NCBI RefSeq assembly: GCF_028769735.1
Contig: NC_088179.1
Span: forward strand, 3,097,501 to 3,161,500
DNA: 64,000 bases
Reading direction: 5' to 3'
Source: Zonotrichia leucophrys gambelii
Taxonomy: Eukaryota > Chordata > Aves > Passeriformes > Passerellidae
Part shown: piece by piece, positions 11,245 through 24,348 of the stretch
Position numbering within the stretch: position 1 is the stretch's first letter
Layout: the number at the start of each line of letters is the position of its first letter
Notes under the pieces: generated by a model
The model's database searches: none
The model's input: the letters and a program-made list of their open reading frames with translations, nothing else
Told to the model about the DNA's origin: nothing
Program-made: the position numbers and the translations under genes

Positions 11245-12260
11245 GCTGAGCAGCTGGCAGACAAGGAACAATTTCAGAAACATGGAGTAATACAGGATAT
11301 GATTTTACAGTGACCTTTGTAGGGAACTGCTGGCTATTATGGGATACCTTTGAAATGTATTGAACACGGTGGCAAATTGTACAAGCCAGTTAAGGTTTCC
11401 AAGGTGAATTGGTTTTTAGCTCCTTTCTACGTGTCACTTTTCCTTATGAACCTGAGTCTTACAGAGCTGACCCATACAGAACTCCCGCTTCAAGCTTAAG
11501 GAAGTCTTGAATGTGAAACAAACATTAGACAGGACAGGAAAGAGAATACTCCTGTTCAAAATATTTTTGGCTTTTTTTGATTTTCAGTATATCTGCCATA
11601 TACCAATAGATGTGCTTATACCAACTACACTTTCATTTTTTTTTGTTTTGGTTTAAGAGCAAGTTTAGCAAATGGAAACTAAATCAAAATCAATCATAAT
11701 TAGTATCAATCCTGCCCTGAAAATTATTTCGTAATTCCTCTGAAACATGACAGTTTTTATTGGAAATCTATTTTATACATAGTTGGGGTGAAAAACATGG
11801 ATTTCAGTTGTGCAGATAAGCACATTCAGAATGTGTCAGAACAGAGAATGTGCAGACAAATTTTATTGGAATTTAAAATAAGTAGTAAAAGCAAATTAGT
11901 TTAAGATAAGGTTTTATGTTGTGGCTTTAATCAGACAAGATAATGTACAGATGGCTCTATGGAGACAATAACTGAAGTGACCAAAAGTTAAAACTTGAAC
12001 TCCTTGCCTTCCTCTCCTTTTTTTTTTTTTAAATTGGAATATTATTTAAAAATTTGCTAGAAAATGTATTAAGATCTAGATCTTCAACTCAGAAATAAGT
12101 CAAGGGAAGAGTTACTGATCTTGTGATTTCCCTTCTATGCCTTTACTTGGTTTAAATTTAACCAAGTTAAAATTCCACAAACGCTGAAAATTTGTACGGG
12201 GATTAAAAAAAACCCCAAAACAAACCCAAAGAAAGTTGAGAGTTTCTGTGGGTTGAGTTC

Positions 12261-12713
12261 TTAAAATGCCTCAACTTCGGGAGCTAATTTAAGACAAGGA
12301 AAGTTTCCTGATCTGCACTTGCAGGAGCCCTGCAGAGGGGTCTCAGTGGGGCAGAGGCAGGGGGAGCTCAGTGAGTGGAAGCTGGAGCTGAATTCCTGTG
12401 GGAATGTCCAGGAAATTCCTGCAGATTTGGCAGAGCAGTTAATGCAGGGGAGCTGACACCTTCGCACAGGATGAGAGCAGAGTCTGAAACCTGCCTCATT
12501 TCCACAGTTTATTGGGCTGGTCACATCCACTACTGATGTGTTTGTTTCCACTCTGAGAAATTCCAGGTGGGACTCTGTGAGTGATGCCACATTGAAAGTG
12601 AAAATTAACCCCCTTTTGTTCTGTAGTGTATTATGTAATACCTCTGCTATCATTGGATTTTGAACATCTTTGTGGACTTGATTTCTTAGCTTCGGTGTTG
12701 CATCAATGTCCAT
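12261..12713 (-). other. Orphan 150-codon ORF upstream of RBP2
   Basis: An ATG-initiated frame starts MDIDATPKLRNQVHKDVQNP and ends KLAPEVEAF. It is the longest ATG-to-stop frame of the RBP2-RBP1 interval and its composition is not repeat-like. The first 25 codons are duplicated at 13,080-13,155 with the frame kept open (IDIDATQKLRNQVHKDV). I do not recognise it; no splice signals or promoter are evident. It may be an old transposon fragment or chance. Confidence 0.25.
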
Positions 12714-13194
12714 AATACATTATTACTACATATGTAAATATATAATAATATTTACATATATAGCGATATAATAATAATATAAAGATAAAATTATAATATT
12801 TTTAAAAATATTATATTTTATCTATTTACATTATATATTATGTATATATACTATATTATATATAGTATAAATACTATATATAGTATATATACTATATATA
12901 GTATATATAGTATATATACTATATATAATATATATATACTATATATACTATCTAATATATATAATATATATAATATATATTATATATATTATATGAGTTA
13001 TATAAGTTATATATAGTATATATTATATATTATATATATTATACCTATATTATATATATTTAATATATTATATACCTCTGCAATAATTGGATTTCGAACA
13101 TCTTTGTGTACTTGATTTCTTAGCTTCTGTGTTGCATCAATGTCAATAATACATTATTACAATATATGTAAATTATAATAATATTTACATATAT
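12638..13194. repeat. AT-palindromic expansion between two 125-base direct copies
   Basis: Copy A (about 12638-12762) and copy B (about 13071-13194) share tacctctgc, ttggatttt/cgaacatcttt, gatttcttagctt and a common TTTACATATAT end, with about ten differences. Between them lie about 300 bases of TA-rich palindromes built from tactatatatagta. Confidence 0.85.
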
Positions 13195-13259
13195 TCCAAT
13201 ATATATATAAATATATATAAATATAATATTTTAATATAATTATAATATTTACATGTTAT

Positions 13260-15965
13260 ATGTACATACAAAAAGGTCCTGTAAAAATAAGAATATATCA
13301 GACTGTCTACAATCACCTCCTAGAATGAGAGCATGTGCCAGAAGCTCAAGGTGGAATATTTTAGATGCTCTCTGATTTCAGTTCTGACACAGTTTATTTC
13401 CCATGTAACACTCATTTTGGTCAGCTGGGGAAGAGACTGAAGCTGTGACCATCAGCAATTAATGTCCATTAACAACTAACAGAGTAACAGAAGGCTCCAT
13501 TGCTGTAGATATGCAGAGCTGGGCACATTCTGAGAGAATTAATTATGACATGAATACATCCTTTGCACAAAATATCATAGCTAATTAACAGCATGGACAT
13601 ATACTTGGGCAGCTTTTCCCCACAGTGTTTTGGTTATGCTCATCCCTTATTAAATTTTACTTTTTTTCCCCAATATATGTGTTTTCTAAGCATGTGTTTA
13701 TCCATCAGACTAAATTAGCATTTTGAGCCTTTTCAGGTAAAAATACAACTAGGAGGTTTACAGACACTACATTTAACCAATCAGAGAACTGGCTAAGTAG
13801 GGAATTAATAAAACATGAAATATTGACTTGACAGAGTTCTGTGATGCTTCATGAGCTTTAAAAGAGTGTTGCACTAAGGTCCACAAAGAGAATATTCAGT
13901 TTATGAATCAATATCTTGAGAGACAGCAGAACCTCCAGCACAGCCAAATGGTGCCAGGGCACAGCACAGGGATTGCTCAAAATATTGCCTGAAAGCCCTG
14001 GGGGCCAGTTCCAGGTCTCAACTCTGCCTTGCCAGTTAGACTGATCTGTCTCTCAACAAATTTTTAAAATTTTTACTTATTATCTACTTGAAATTTTAGA
14101 AATTACTCTTTGTGCTTTTTATTTATCGTTTATGCACTCCATACACAAACTTTCAAAATGGCAAAACAGTATTACCTTCCCATGGAAAAAGTGAACATTT
14201 GGAGAAATGCAGGTAAGGTGCCCTCTCCTAATTGTCATGACTGTCTTGTTCTCAGCACCCTTTGCTTGCAAAACCACTTGCTAAAAATGAAACACTGAGC
14301 TCATATCTTTTTTTTTTTTTTGCAACACAGGTCTAAGATTTATGGCTGAATATTGAGTTCTTGGAAATAAAGCAAAGTCAAAAAAATCAACTCACTTCTG
14401 CTAAAAGCCTACGTAACTTTTCCAGTCTTTATTTGTGTGTGAAGAAACAAAGATGGCATTGTTTGCCTCGTTCCTATGAGTCAGGATTGATGAGAGGCAG
14501 TTTGAAAGGAAAAGCTGTCATGGAAAACACCCAAGTGCTGTTTGTGTGGAAGAGTCAGCTTCCAACATTTCCAGTTCCTCCCATTGTGTCTGAGACCTGC
14601 CCAGAGAGAAATGCTGTCTGGGTAGGTGAACAAAGTTCAGCCTTTCTTGCTGTCTGAAAGAGCTGCAAGTGCGTTCCCCTTGGAGAAGTTCTTCTGTCAG
14701 AGCTCCAGATGAAGCACAGAAGGACCAGTCAAATGGAATTTTCCCTGCAAACTTTTGGGCATGGTGTTTTGAAGAGTCTCTAACACGCTTCCCACTCTGC
14801 CCTTGCCTCGTTTAATTTTTCTTTTAAATGATCCAATATGCAGATATGACAGAGGAGAGAAATGCCTGGTACTCCTCCCCCAAGCAGCCCCTACACTCCT
14901 CATGCTTGACAGCTGGGACTTTTGCCTGTAGTGATTTGGTTGTTGTTTAACACATGGGAATATGGCAAACTGCAGGAGTTGTTCTTAGCAACTGAATCCC
15001 CCTGAAGGATTCAGACAGAAGCAGCATGGTCACAGACACCTATTATTATTTTTAACTTGTTAGCACATTGCACTCACTAGGTTTATTTTTATTTTTTTTT
15101 AAAGAAAATTAATCACTCGCAATGCATTCAGTGACGGCTGCTGCTGCAAAAGCTGTCAGAGGTGCTGTCTGTGGGAATCCACAAAATCAGAGGGTTTTGG
15201 GAAAGCTGTAAAAGGCAGGCTCAGAGACAGCAGAACTGTGATTCGAGGTAAGCAGCAGCCATGAGATTGGTCAGCAGAAAAATTATTTGAAAAGTAGAAA
15301 AGCAAGGCCAAATAGAACAATGGTCTGTGTATTAACACTTGTCTAGAATAACTCTTTAAGCTACAGAAAAGTTTATCTACTGAGATATTAGGAAGTTTTA
15401 AGCTTAATAATGGAGCTCTGTGCATTGTGCTTCAAGGCTCACAAGCAGGTATTGTATTTGAAATAAGCAAGCATTGTTTAACCAAAGGTACCTGTGCTTA
15501 TAGTGGTTGGATAGAACTGCTGTCAATGAGCTTTTGCTTTGTGTGATTGGTAAAAAAACGTATAAAGTGAGTTGTAACATTAAGTTCTTGGTCTGCTGCC
15601 TGGGATGTGAGCTGCTGGCTTCTTCCCATTGTCATAACCATGTAATGAGACGGATGGTGGAAAATAAAACAGCTCAAGGCGCGTTCCACAGCAGCCCCAT
15701 CTCATTCACGTCTGTAAATAACCCCCTGCCAGCATCACTGTCCCACAGGCTCTGCTCTGCACAGACCCCAGGAGCCACGTTCTGAGCACCAGGAGGGCTC
15801 TGGAAGGAGGCAATGGGCTCCCTGTCCATATGTGCTGTCCTGCAGCCTCAGCTGCTGCCCAGGGACCCAGCAGGATGGGCAGGAGCAGGAGGAGAGCTCT
15901 GTACCACAGGAGGGGACAGAATCCAAAGGTGTCATTTGCAAAAGGGGCTCAGCAAGTGCAGTTTG
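13260..15965. other. Intergenic DNA between RBP2 and RBP1, part 1
   Basis: No gene, LTR or CR1 fragment recognised. Small ORFs at 14,110-14,660 and 15,156-15,785 show no known motif. Confidence 0.5.
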
Positions 15966-15971
15966 CTGGCC

Positions 15972-16360
15972 TGAGACAGTGTTCACAGGGATCTGAGGAT
16001 GAGGGAAGAAATGAGGATCTGACTCCATGTTTCAGAAGGCTTGATTTATTATTTTATGATATTAATTACATTAAAACTATACTAAAAGAATAGAAGGAAA
16101 GGTTTCATCTCAGAAGGCTAGCTAAGCTAAGAATAGAAAGGAATGAATAACAAAGGCTTGTGTCTTGGACAGAGAGTCTGAGCCAGCTGACTGTGATTGG
16201 CCATTACTTAGAAACAAGCAACATGAGACCAATCCCAGATGTACTTGTTGCATTCCACAGCAGCAGATAACCATTGTTTGCATTTTGTTCCTGAGGCCTC
16301 TCAGCCTCTCAGGAGGAAAAATCCCAAGGAAAGGATTGTTCATAAAAGATGTCTGTGACA
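15972..16360 (-). mobile_element. Solo LTR, ERVK-like, minus orientation
   Basis: Read on the minus strand, it begins TGTCACAGACATC and ends GTCTCA, 389 bases, with an AATAAA in the expected place. It is flanked by a perfect 6-bp duplication CTGGCC (15966-15971 and 16361-16366). It aligns over its whole length with the element at 20152-20534. Confidence 0.88.
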
Positions 16361-16366
16361 CTGGCC

Positions 16367-18757
16367 CATGTGGGGTTGCCTGGCCCTGCTCTGCCTTGGC
16401 CATCCCTGCCTGATCCCAGCCTCTCTCAGCACACCCAAACCCACCCCAGTGCCTTGGAGCTGGAGGCCTGACCGGGAATCCTGGGCTCTAGTGCTGTGTT
16501 CAGCCCTGCAGAGAGGGAATGGAAGGATTCTGGCCAGTTTTAGAGAGGGTTCTTGTTGCCCAAACATTTCTATTTGGTGTCCTGCCAAGGCAGAGATCTG
16601 CAGGGACAAACTTGTCTGACACCTGATGGCAAAGCAGGGACAGGCTGCAGACGCTGTGGGAGGATGAGGGTGATGATGCCAGTTTGGGTTTTGCAATTTT
16701 TTCTTTTCTATGTTCTCTGTATCCTTTGCACATGTATCTGTGGCTCTGTCACCTGCTGTATTAGTGACAAGTCATAACTGTGTACTCATCTCTATTGGGG
16801 GGCTTTTGTGGCCACCTTTCCATAGCTGCCCCTGAAGGCCTTCAAATAAAGATGTGCTCTTGCATTACTAAAATTATTTTGAATTTCATGTCCAGGTTGG
16901 GAAAAAGGCAACAGTGTACACAGGGCACACAGAGGACACTTATGCCACTTCAGCACATTTTGTGTTTACCTTCAGCAAAGATGCATAAAATATGCTTTAA
17001 ATCACTCTTAGAAATACCGTAATTGGTTTTCAGCCATTGAGGTTTGGTCTTTTTTCAGTAATTTCCACCTCTCCTACTCCATCTGATTTTGCTGATGTTA
17101 CAAACATTATTAATCAAAAGCCTCCCTCCTCTCTTAACTAAAGACTTTGGCTTAGCTTTTAGAGACTTCATAATGTCACTTGTGATTGTGTTACTGATAA
17201 CATAAAAAATACAATCCAGTGGACTCTATTGTCTTGAGAACTCACTTTTATTAAGGTGGTTTACTTTTTTGAAATATTGTGCTCTAGAGAACTATTAGCC
17301 AGTGGATAAAACTGACCGACCTTGATTTTCAACACACTGAAATGGGGAATGGGGAATAGAGAATTTATTTGTTTATTGGTTCTCCTGAGCACTTATTCAA
17401 AGCTCTTTATTTCAGCTTCGAGGAAGCAGATAAAAATCATCAGCCTTTGTGAAATCAGAAAAACTGAGGAGACAACATGGTTTGGCCAAGGTTATGGAAG
17501 AAGCCAACAGGCAGAGGAATCATGAGCAGAACCCTTTACATTCTGCACCGAAGCCTGCTTCCCTCTGGGCTAAATCCAGCATGGATGGAAAATCTGAAAC
17601 CCTCCAAGTGCTTTGTCATTGCCATTAAGGCTGCTTCAATTTTCCCTGAAAAGGTTTTTTCAGGACGTGAAGTCCCTGCATGAACTATCCATTAATATCT
17701 GTACCTGTAATCTATACCTTAATTGTATTTATTCTGTGGCAAAGTTTTGTAATTGCAACTGCCACTTCTTATCTTTGTCAGATAAAGGTTGTATTACTTA
17801 GACATTGAACTGGAATACTGATGATGGATTTTGAATTAGAAGAATCTATAGAAAGAAGTCTGAGGGGTTTTTTTGGATACTTCCACAACAATTTAGTATG
17901 TGTGTATCTCCTTTGGCTTGTTCATGCCTGACATAAAAACTGAAATGTCATTTTAATGCAGGGTCTCTCATCCATTAGAAGAATATTTTAAAGATTTGTT
18001 TTGTCAGACAGAAACAATCCTCTTTCCCTCATCTGAACAACACTTCTAAAGATACTTTCAATTATCTAAGACCTCAAATTTCCACATAACTCATTAAGTG
18101 ATAGAATTCAATGATAGAAAGGTTTTGCTTCCAGTTCTAGAATCCTGATGAAATGGAAAATAATTTTTTGTACTAACAGCGGCATCTAGATATCTTTCTG
18201 ATCTTTTGGTGAATTCCTGGCTCTAAGTTGGCAACTATTTGATAGAAATAGTACTTAGGATGAAAATTGAATATTTAAAAAAAACTCTAAGTTGAAAAAT
18301 CCTGATATTGTCTGCAGTTTGTCCACCCAGAGTTGTTAAAATGCAGCACATGTGACACTGCAAGCTGGCTCCTGAGGCATGAGTGCAATCCATCAGCTCC
18401 TGGGGATGGGCCAAGCAAGACAATCCAAGACACGTTGCTGAAAGTAGGATTTCTCCAAGATACATTGCTGAAGTTAAGATTTCTCCCAGACACATGACAG
18501 AATTGGTTCTTAGCAGCAGGGATGCCAGGTGGTTTCAGTTACTGGATGCACATGCATGCAAAGCAGGGGAAGGAGCATTTATATCTGATTTATTGACATT
18601 GCCACTGGAAAACTGAACTGAAATAAGGAATTGATAAACATGGTAATTTCACTTTTCAGTAAAATGTACCAAGTATATTAATACAGAAGAAGATAAAAGA
18701 GAAAGTAAAGTTTTTTAAATTATGTATTTCAGATGAAAATTTGTAGATTTAGATAGA
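16367..18757. other. Intergenic DNA, part 2
   Basis: No gene recognised. At 18,425-18,500 a unit of about 31 bases (acattgctgaa...gatttctcc) is repeated two to three times imperfectly. Confidence 0.5.
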
Positions 18758-18764
18758 GATTTAC

Positions 18765-18914
18765 CTATCTCTATCTCTCTCTCTCTCTACCTATCTATCT
18801 ATATCTATATATTTATATATCTATATCTATCTATATCCATATCTATATCTATATCTATATCTATATCTATATCTATATCTATATCTATATCTATATCTAT
18901 ATCTATATCTATAT
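18765..18914. repeat. (TATC)/(ATATCT)n microsatellite
   Basis: A ctct/ctat mixture gives way to about 14 nearly pure ATATCT hexamers. Confidence 0.95.
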
Positions 18915-19217
18915 AAGAGAATGGCAAGCTGTGTTTCACTGAAAGAGTAAATGAAAAGAGAAAAATGATTGAAACTTGAAAACCTGAGACTTAAATATAA
19001 TCTCAGATTATGAAAGGATTCCCCAGAAGTTCAGAGTAATATTCATGATGTGTGTCTCCAGTTTATATGTGTAAAAAAAAATAAAAATCGATCAATTGAT
19101 AAGGAGAGTTACTGTAATGTGGAGGGGGTGGGACTCCCAAAGTCCATGTGGCACCAATTTACATTAAAAGTTTCAGAGAAACTGCAGAACTATACAAATG
19201 AATTTTTTATATAACAA

Positions 19218-19313
19218 GGAAAGGGAAGGAAGGAAGGAAGGAAGGAAGGAAGGAAGGAAGGAAGGAAGGAAGGAAGGAAGGAAGGAAGGAAGGAAGGAAG
19301 GAAGGAAGGAAGG
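19218..19313. repeat. (GGAA)n microsatellite
   Basis: About 22 tandem GGAA tetramers, a pure homopurine run. Confidence 0.95.
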
Positions 19314-20151
19314 TTGCTTAGAATAATTCCAAAAGGAACTTATGAAAGCTGGATGGAGAAGGCAGAACAGCCACTTTTACCTCTGTCTTGCTAAAACTAT
19401 TTTCTATTTAGTGCAACGTGGAAGTGTCCACTCTGGTCTCTAGAGATTTTCCCCACCTGTACCTTTTAGACTGCATTTGAAGTTATAGTTACTGTAGTTT
19501 TTGGCTCTATCATGATTTTATGGAAATTTCCAGGTGATCTGGGGTTTGATCAGAGCAAAACCCAATATGGATACAATGCTCATGACAGGACACAGGCTGC
19601 CAGGGGTGTGGAACAGCACAAGGGAAGTGTCAGCTCTGAATTCTGCCATGAAAAAGGAGTTTTTGTGCTGGGCAGTATTTCCTCAGCACCATCAGCACCT
19701 CATGAGGAGTCTCCCTTCATGGCAGTGGGAAAACAAAGTGCTGTGCTGAAATGAAATGTGCTGCTTGTAAAAATATAGATAACTGGGCAGTTTTTCCTAA
19801 CTTGCCAAACATAAAGCACAGTCATCGCAGTAAGCTATATATCTGTGAGAGTGATGTTTATCATGGCCTTTGTTGCTGGTAAAAGACAACCCTGCCAGGG
19901 AAAAGAGGAGTCTTGGTTGTTGCTGTGCTCCATGGCTTGCGTCCTGAAAGATGGGGAGAACTTTTGGCGAGACCACTGTTGCATGAATTAGCTCTGCTAT
20001 CAGGGGATTGAAACCAGGGGCATTTTAAGGTAGAAAAAATTGAATATTGTTCTGTTAGAACAATATTCAGCATAAGGAGAAAACATTATTCCTTTTCCTC
20101 CTGGTGACTGCTACAGCTGCATCTTGAGTGCAGTGCTAAGGGTTCAAGCAG

Positions 20152-20534
20152 TGTCGCAGACGTCTTTTATGGAAAACCCTTTCCTTAGGATTTCTCCTCC
20201 TGAGAAGCTGAGAAGCCTCAGGAACAAAATGCAAACAATGGTTATCTGCTGCTGTGGAATGCAACAGGTGCATCTGTGATTGGTCTCATGTGGTTGTTTC
20301 TAATTAATGGCCAGTCACAGCCAGCTGGCTCAGACTCTCTGTCCGAGCCACAAACCTTTGTTATCATTCTTTCTTTTTCTATTCTTAGCTAGCCTTCTGA
20401 TGAAATCCTTTCTTCTATTCTTTTAGTATAGTTTTAATGTAATATATATAATAAAAAACAAATCAAGCCTTCTGAAACATGGAGTCAGATCCTCATCTCT
20501 TCCCTCATCCTCAGACCCTGTGAACGCGGTCACA
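20152..20534 (+). mobile_element. Solo LTR, ERVK-like, plus orientation
   Basis: It begins TGTCGCAGACGTC and ends GGTCACA, 383 bases, and is the same family as 15972-16360 in the opposite orientation. Flanks AAGCAG (20146-20151) and GAGCAG (20535-20540) form a 6-bp target-site duplication with one change. Confidence 0.85.
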
Positions 20535-20638
20535 GAGCAGCAGTGGCAGTGACCAAGGGCAGCAGAGCTGGGGCAGAGCCTGGTCCCTGCCACCCTTGGA
20601 ATGAGCTCCTGGTGCCCTCCCAAGGCTGATTTGCCATC

Positions 20639-21272
20639 TGTCCTGGTTCAGAGCAAATTTTGGAGAAAATCCCCAAAGGGGCTCCTCTATGAAAGCAGAT
20701 TCAATCAGCTCCTCCCACCAACCGATCCGGGAGAATATACCTCCTTGGAGAAAAGTGGAAAAAACCTGTTTATCAAACAATAAAACCTAAACAATATTAA
20801 ACAATAAACCCCTTGCTGCTCCAAAAGAGATGGCACTGAGGCAGTCCCTCCCCGGGTTGCAGCTCTGCTCACTCAGGCTCTGTCAGTCCCTCAGTGCTGG
20901 CAATGCCGCAGGCCAGGCCCGGCCCGGTGGCCACAGGTGCAGCTGTCGGTGCTCCCCTGGGTGTTCATCCAGAGCAGGTTAGACAGGGCCAGAGAAAAGG
21001 GAAACAACCCCACAGTCCAGGGAACTTCTCTGCCTCAGCTAGCTAAACTAACTAAAGCAAAGGAGAGCTCTGTCCCGCTGTCTGTCCATCCACAGACAGC
21101 ACAGTGCAGGAGCAGGAATGTGGAGGAGTGAGTGCAGTGTCTGAAAACAAACTGAGCTTCTCCTCTCCCCCCTTCACTCTCTGCAACAAATCCTAAATGT
21201 GCAAAACTTATTATTCAGCATAAACAGAACAGAGAATTGGGGATAAAAGCATCATATAGTCAGCCTAGGACA
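20639..21272 (+). mobile_element. Solo LTR, ERVL type
   Basis: Terminal inverted bases TGTCCT...AGGACA bound 634 bases, flanked by a perfect 5-bp duplication CCATC (20634-20638 and 21273-21277). The 5-bp duplication and TGTCCTGGTT start fit ERVL. It lies 104 bases from the preceding ERVK-like LTR. Confidence 0.85.
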
Positions 21273-21363
21273 CCATCTCTGCCCAACAGGCCCTTCCCTC
21301 ACAGCTCAGGGCTCTAGGGCTGCCTGACAATCAGGTGTAGCTGGAGTTTCAAAGAACACATCC

Positions 21364-21390
21364 CATCATCATCATCATCATCACCATCAC
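21364..21390. repeat. (ATC)n microsatellite
   Basis: About nine CAT/ATC triplets with one CAC interruption. Confidence 0.9.
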
Positions 21391-23780
21391 AGCCTTTCCC
21401 TAGTGGCTGTTGCACACACACTTCCCACAGCCAGTCTCTAATTGGATGCTTTAGAAGTTTAGATTCATCAAAAGCAGCCCAAGACTGTTCCTTTCCCCCC
21501 CATTAATACATTTTCATTAGTGTCTGACCAGCAGCTGCTGGCTAATCTCCCTTTTATCTCCTCAGCACATCAACACAGCTTTTTTCTTCCTGTCAGTGAT
21601 AGCACTGTGCTTTTATAGCTCCCATATCAAGGCAGAGATCTCAGTCCCTTGCAGAATCCATTCAAGGGCATTTGCAATGTAGACAGTAGGTTGAATTTAG
21701 ATATTTAAATAGGACAAGGATACATATTTGCATTAATCTTAACATGGAAGTTAATTAATCAATCTTAAACATGGAAATACCTACTTTTGAAATCCTTGGC
21801 AAAATTACAGGTAGTTTTGTTGTTCTGTCAAAAGATAAAGAATAAATTAAAAAGTGTTATTTCAGAAAGTACTTTCATTGTGAAAGGGCAAAATTATAAG
21901 CAAATAAGCACCGAAATGACGCGTGGTACACATTTAAAAATCTGAATTTTATAAAATTAAGGAGCTCTTCCACTAAAAAGGGAATGTGAATAAAGGAAAA
22001 ATCTTGTTCTGCCCAGCTGTTCCATCAACAATTATTCTTTGTCTGGTGGATCCCATCTGCTGCACAACAAAACAAAATGCACTCCAAAAAGAGTTGTAGT
22101 GGATCCAGGAAGAGCTTTACTTCACAAAGAAATATCTTTTATGAAAAGGGCTCTTTTCTGTGCATACCTAATACATTTATTCTTTTCCTCATGATCCAGT
22201 GTCCTGAAGCTTGATGCTTCAGAGATGAGCTGCAATGAACCCTTGGTCATCCCTGTGATTGATTGAAAGCTGTTCTTATTTGTTATTGATAATTTTGCTG
22301 TTGTGAGACCATTTTTTCCTTTCCATTGTGCAGGGGGGACTTAAGAACAAAATTACTTGTCTGAGGATCTGTTCTACATTTACCTTCACTTGACTAAGAT
22401 TTGGACATTCCCATTTCAAATTCCTAGTGTCTAATGGGTCCTGAAAACCAATCACTCCAGGGGAGTACATGACTGAGAAGGACCTAAATGTCCCTGAAGT
22501 TACACAAGCTGCAGTGGGAAGTACTGCATGACATTAATCAGATTTTCAAAGCATTTTTTTTCTGCGTCTGAAAAGGCAAAAAGGCTCTCCTAAAAATATC
22601 CACAGGATTTTCAAGCAAATTAGGTGCTTTTAAACTGTTAATTTTAACTCAAAGTTAAGCACCTGGTAAGGTTTTGGAGTGACCTTCAGCAGTTTGAGTA
22701 CGTCCTTGTTTCTTTGGTTCCCAAAATACATTTGGAAAGGCAGTCAAAAATAGATGGTTCCATGCTGAGAGGTGGAACCAGAAATGGGATTTTGTGTGAT
22801 GTGATAATTCAAATGTCTACAAGGTGGACTTGCTGGGAGAGAAAAATACATTTTAAAGGGTTGAACATATGTTGAAAAGAAATATTATCTGAAATAATTC
22901 TGCATCTGTGTTTGGGAGGCATTTTCCTTGTGTTCAATTGCACAAAAGATGACAAGGAAAGCTTCTAGTGGGATTTTGGAGCTTTGAGTCCATAAGGAGC
23001 TGGAACTGGACTGTTCACAGGTTATTTTGCTAGGCAACTCTGATGTTCTACTTCTTTTTTGTTTGGCTTGATAGGGGATGAATCACCAGTTTCTGCATCA
23101 TGTTGAGGTGTGAAACCTCGTGTGCAGCTCCTGTTTGTCTGGCTCCTGCAGCCCCCGTGTCTCAGGCTGAGCCCAGGCAAGGCTGGGATGATGAGTTACT
23201 GCTGGGACAGCCTGCTCTGTGCCTTGGGCTGCCTTTTTAGGTATAACAGGGCTAAAACTCCCAAGTAATTCTGTCAGAGTTGGAATTTGTTACCAGCTGC
23301 AAAGAGGAACTGGGTGTCTGTGTTTGTAGCTGAAATAATGAACACATTTCAATAATGTTGGAATGGAGCAGCAGCGATGGCTTGGCTTTCCAGCCAGGGC
23401 TGCTTGAGAGCATGGGCTGCCCTTAAGGACTGTCCTGAGTAATTAAGTGTCTCTGATGAGCATTGGCATCAGTGTGGCAATGCAGAGGCTGCATTACCTT
23501 GCTGTGCCCAAAGCTGGGTGTGTGGAGGAGCTGCTCACTGCTGCGTCTGAGCAAGTTCTTTCTGTGCTGTTGTTTACACAAATAAAATGGCAATTTTCTC
23601 TCATTTCCCTCTGATGTTGGGAAGGATGAAAGTTTGACAAGAAAGTCTCACAGATATGTGTGTTTAGCAGAAAGATGTTTAAATGTAGAGCCTGATGAAG
23701 AAAAGAGATGGAAGCAAGTTTTGATATAGAAGAAAAGATTTGCTGAGCCAATCTTACTGGATAACCAAGGAGGCAAAGGG
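21391..23780. other. Intergenic DNA, part 3
   Basis: No gene or repeat recognised. Confidence 0.45.
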
Positions 23781-24348
23781 TGTGTTAGTTAGAAGGGGGT
23801 TTAATGGCTTAGAGCAAAGGATAAACCCACCTTGAACAAGAAGATGTTTTTACCAAGCAGAAAGAGAACACAGGCAAACAAGCCTGCCAATGTGGCAAGT
23901 AGAAAAAAGGTCTCAGAATTTTCCACTGCAAGAAAACTGAAAAACAACTTCTAGCTTAAACTGTAATGTACTAACTTTGAGTGATTGGAGAACAGTAACA
24001 TGAATATGGTAATTACAGTAGTTATGATAGGCTATAGATAATAGTTAAGGTATAGATTGGTTCTGCTGTATTAAGATGCTCAGCAAAGGAAAGTATAGAA
24101 TGCATTGTAACCAAAAGAAAAGTATATAATGCAATGTAACCAAAAGAAAAGTATATAATGCATTGTAATCAAAACCAAAGGGCCTCCAGGGCTGCCTGCA
24201 GCTGGAGCTGACAGCTGTGGGCACAGCTCTGTCACCCACAACCCTGGGCTGCTGTAACCTCTTGGATGGAACAAACTGCATTTTGTATGCAATAAACTGC
24301 ATTTTGGAGAGCCCCTGGAGTCCCACATCTCTCATTTTGGCTCTTACA
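23781..24348 (+). mobile_element. LTR-like element, probably ERVK class
   Basis: It begins near TGTGTTAGTTAGAAGGGGGT and ends near GGCTCTTACA. A promoter-like AGTATATAATGC segment is present about three times in a tandem repeat of about 30 bases (24,088-24,170). The R region has AATAAA at 24291-24296, followed by CCTGGAGTCCCACATCTCTC, typical of avian retroviral LTRs. No clear target-site duplication, so the ends are approximate. Confidence 0.6.
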
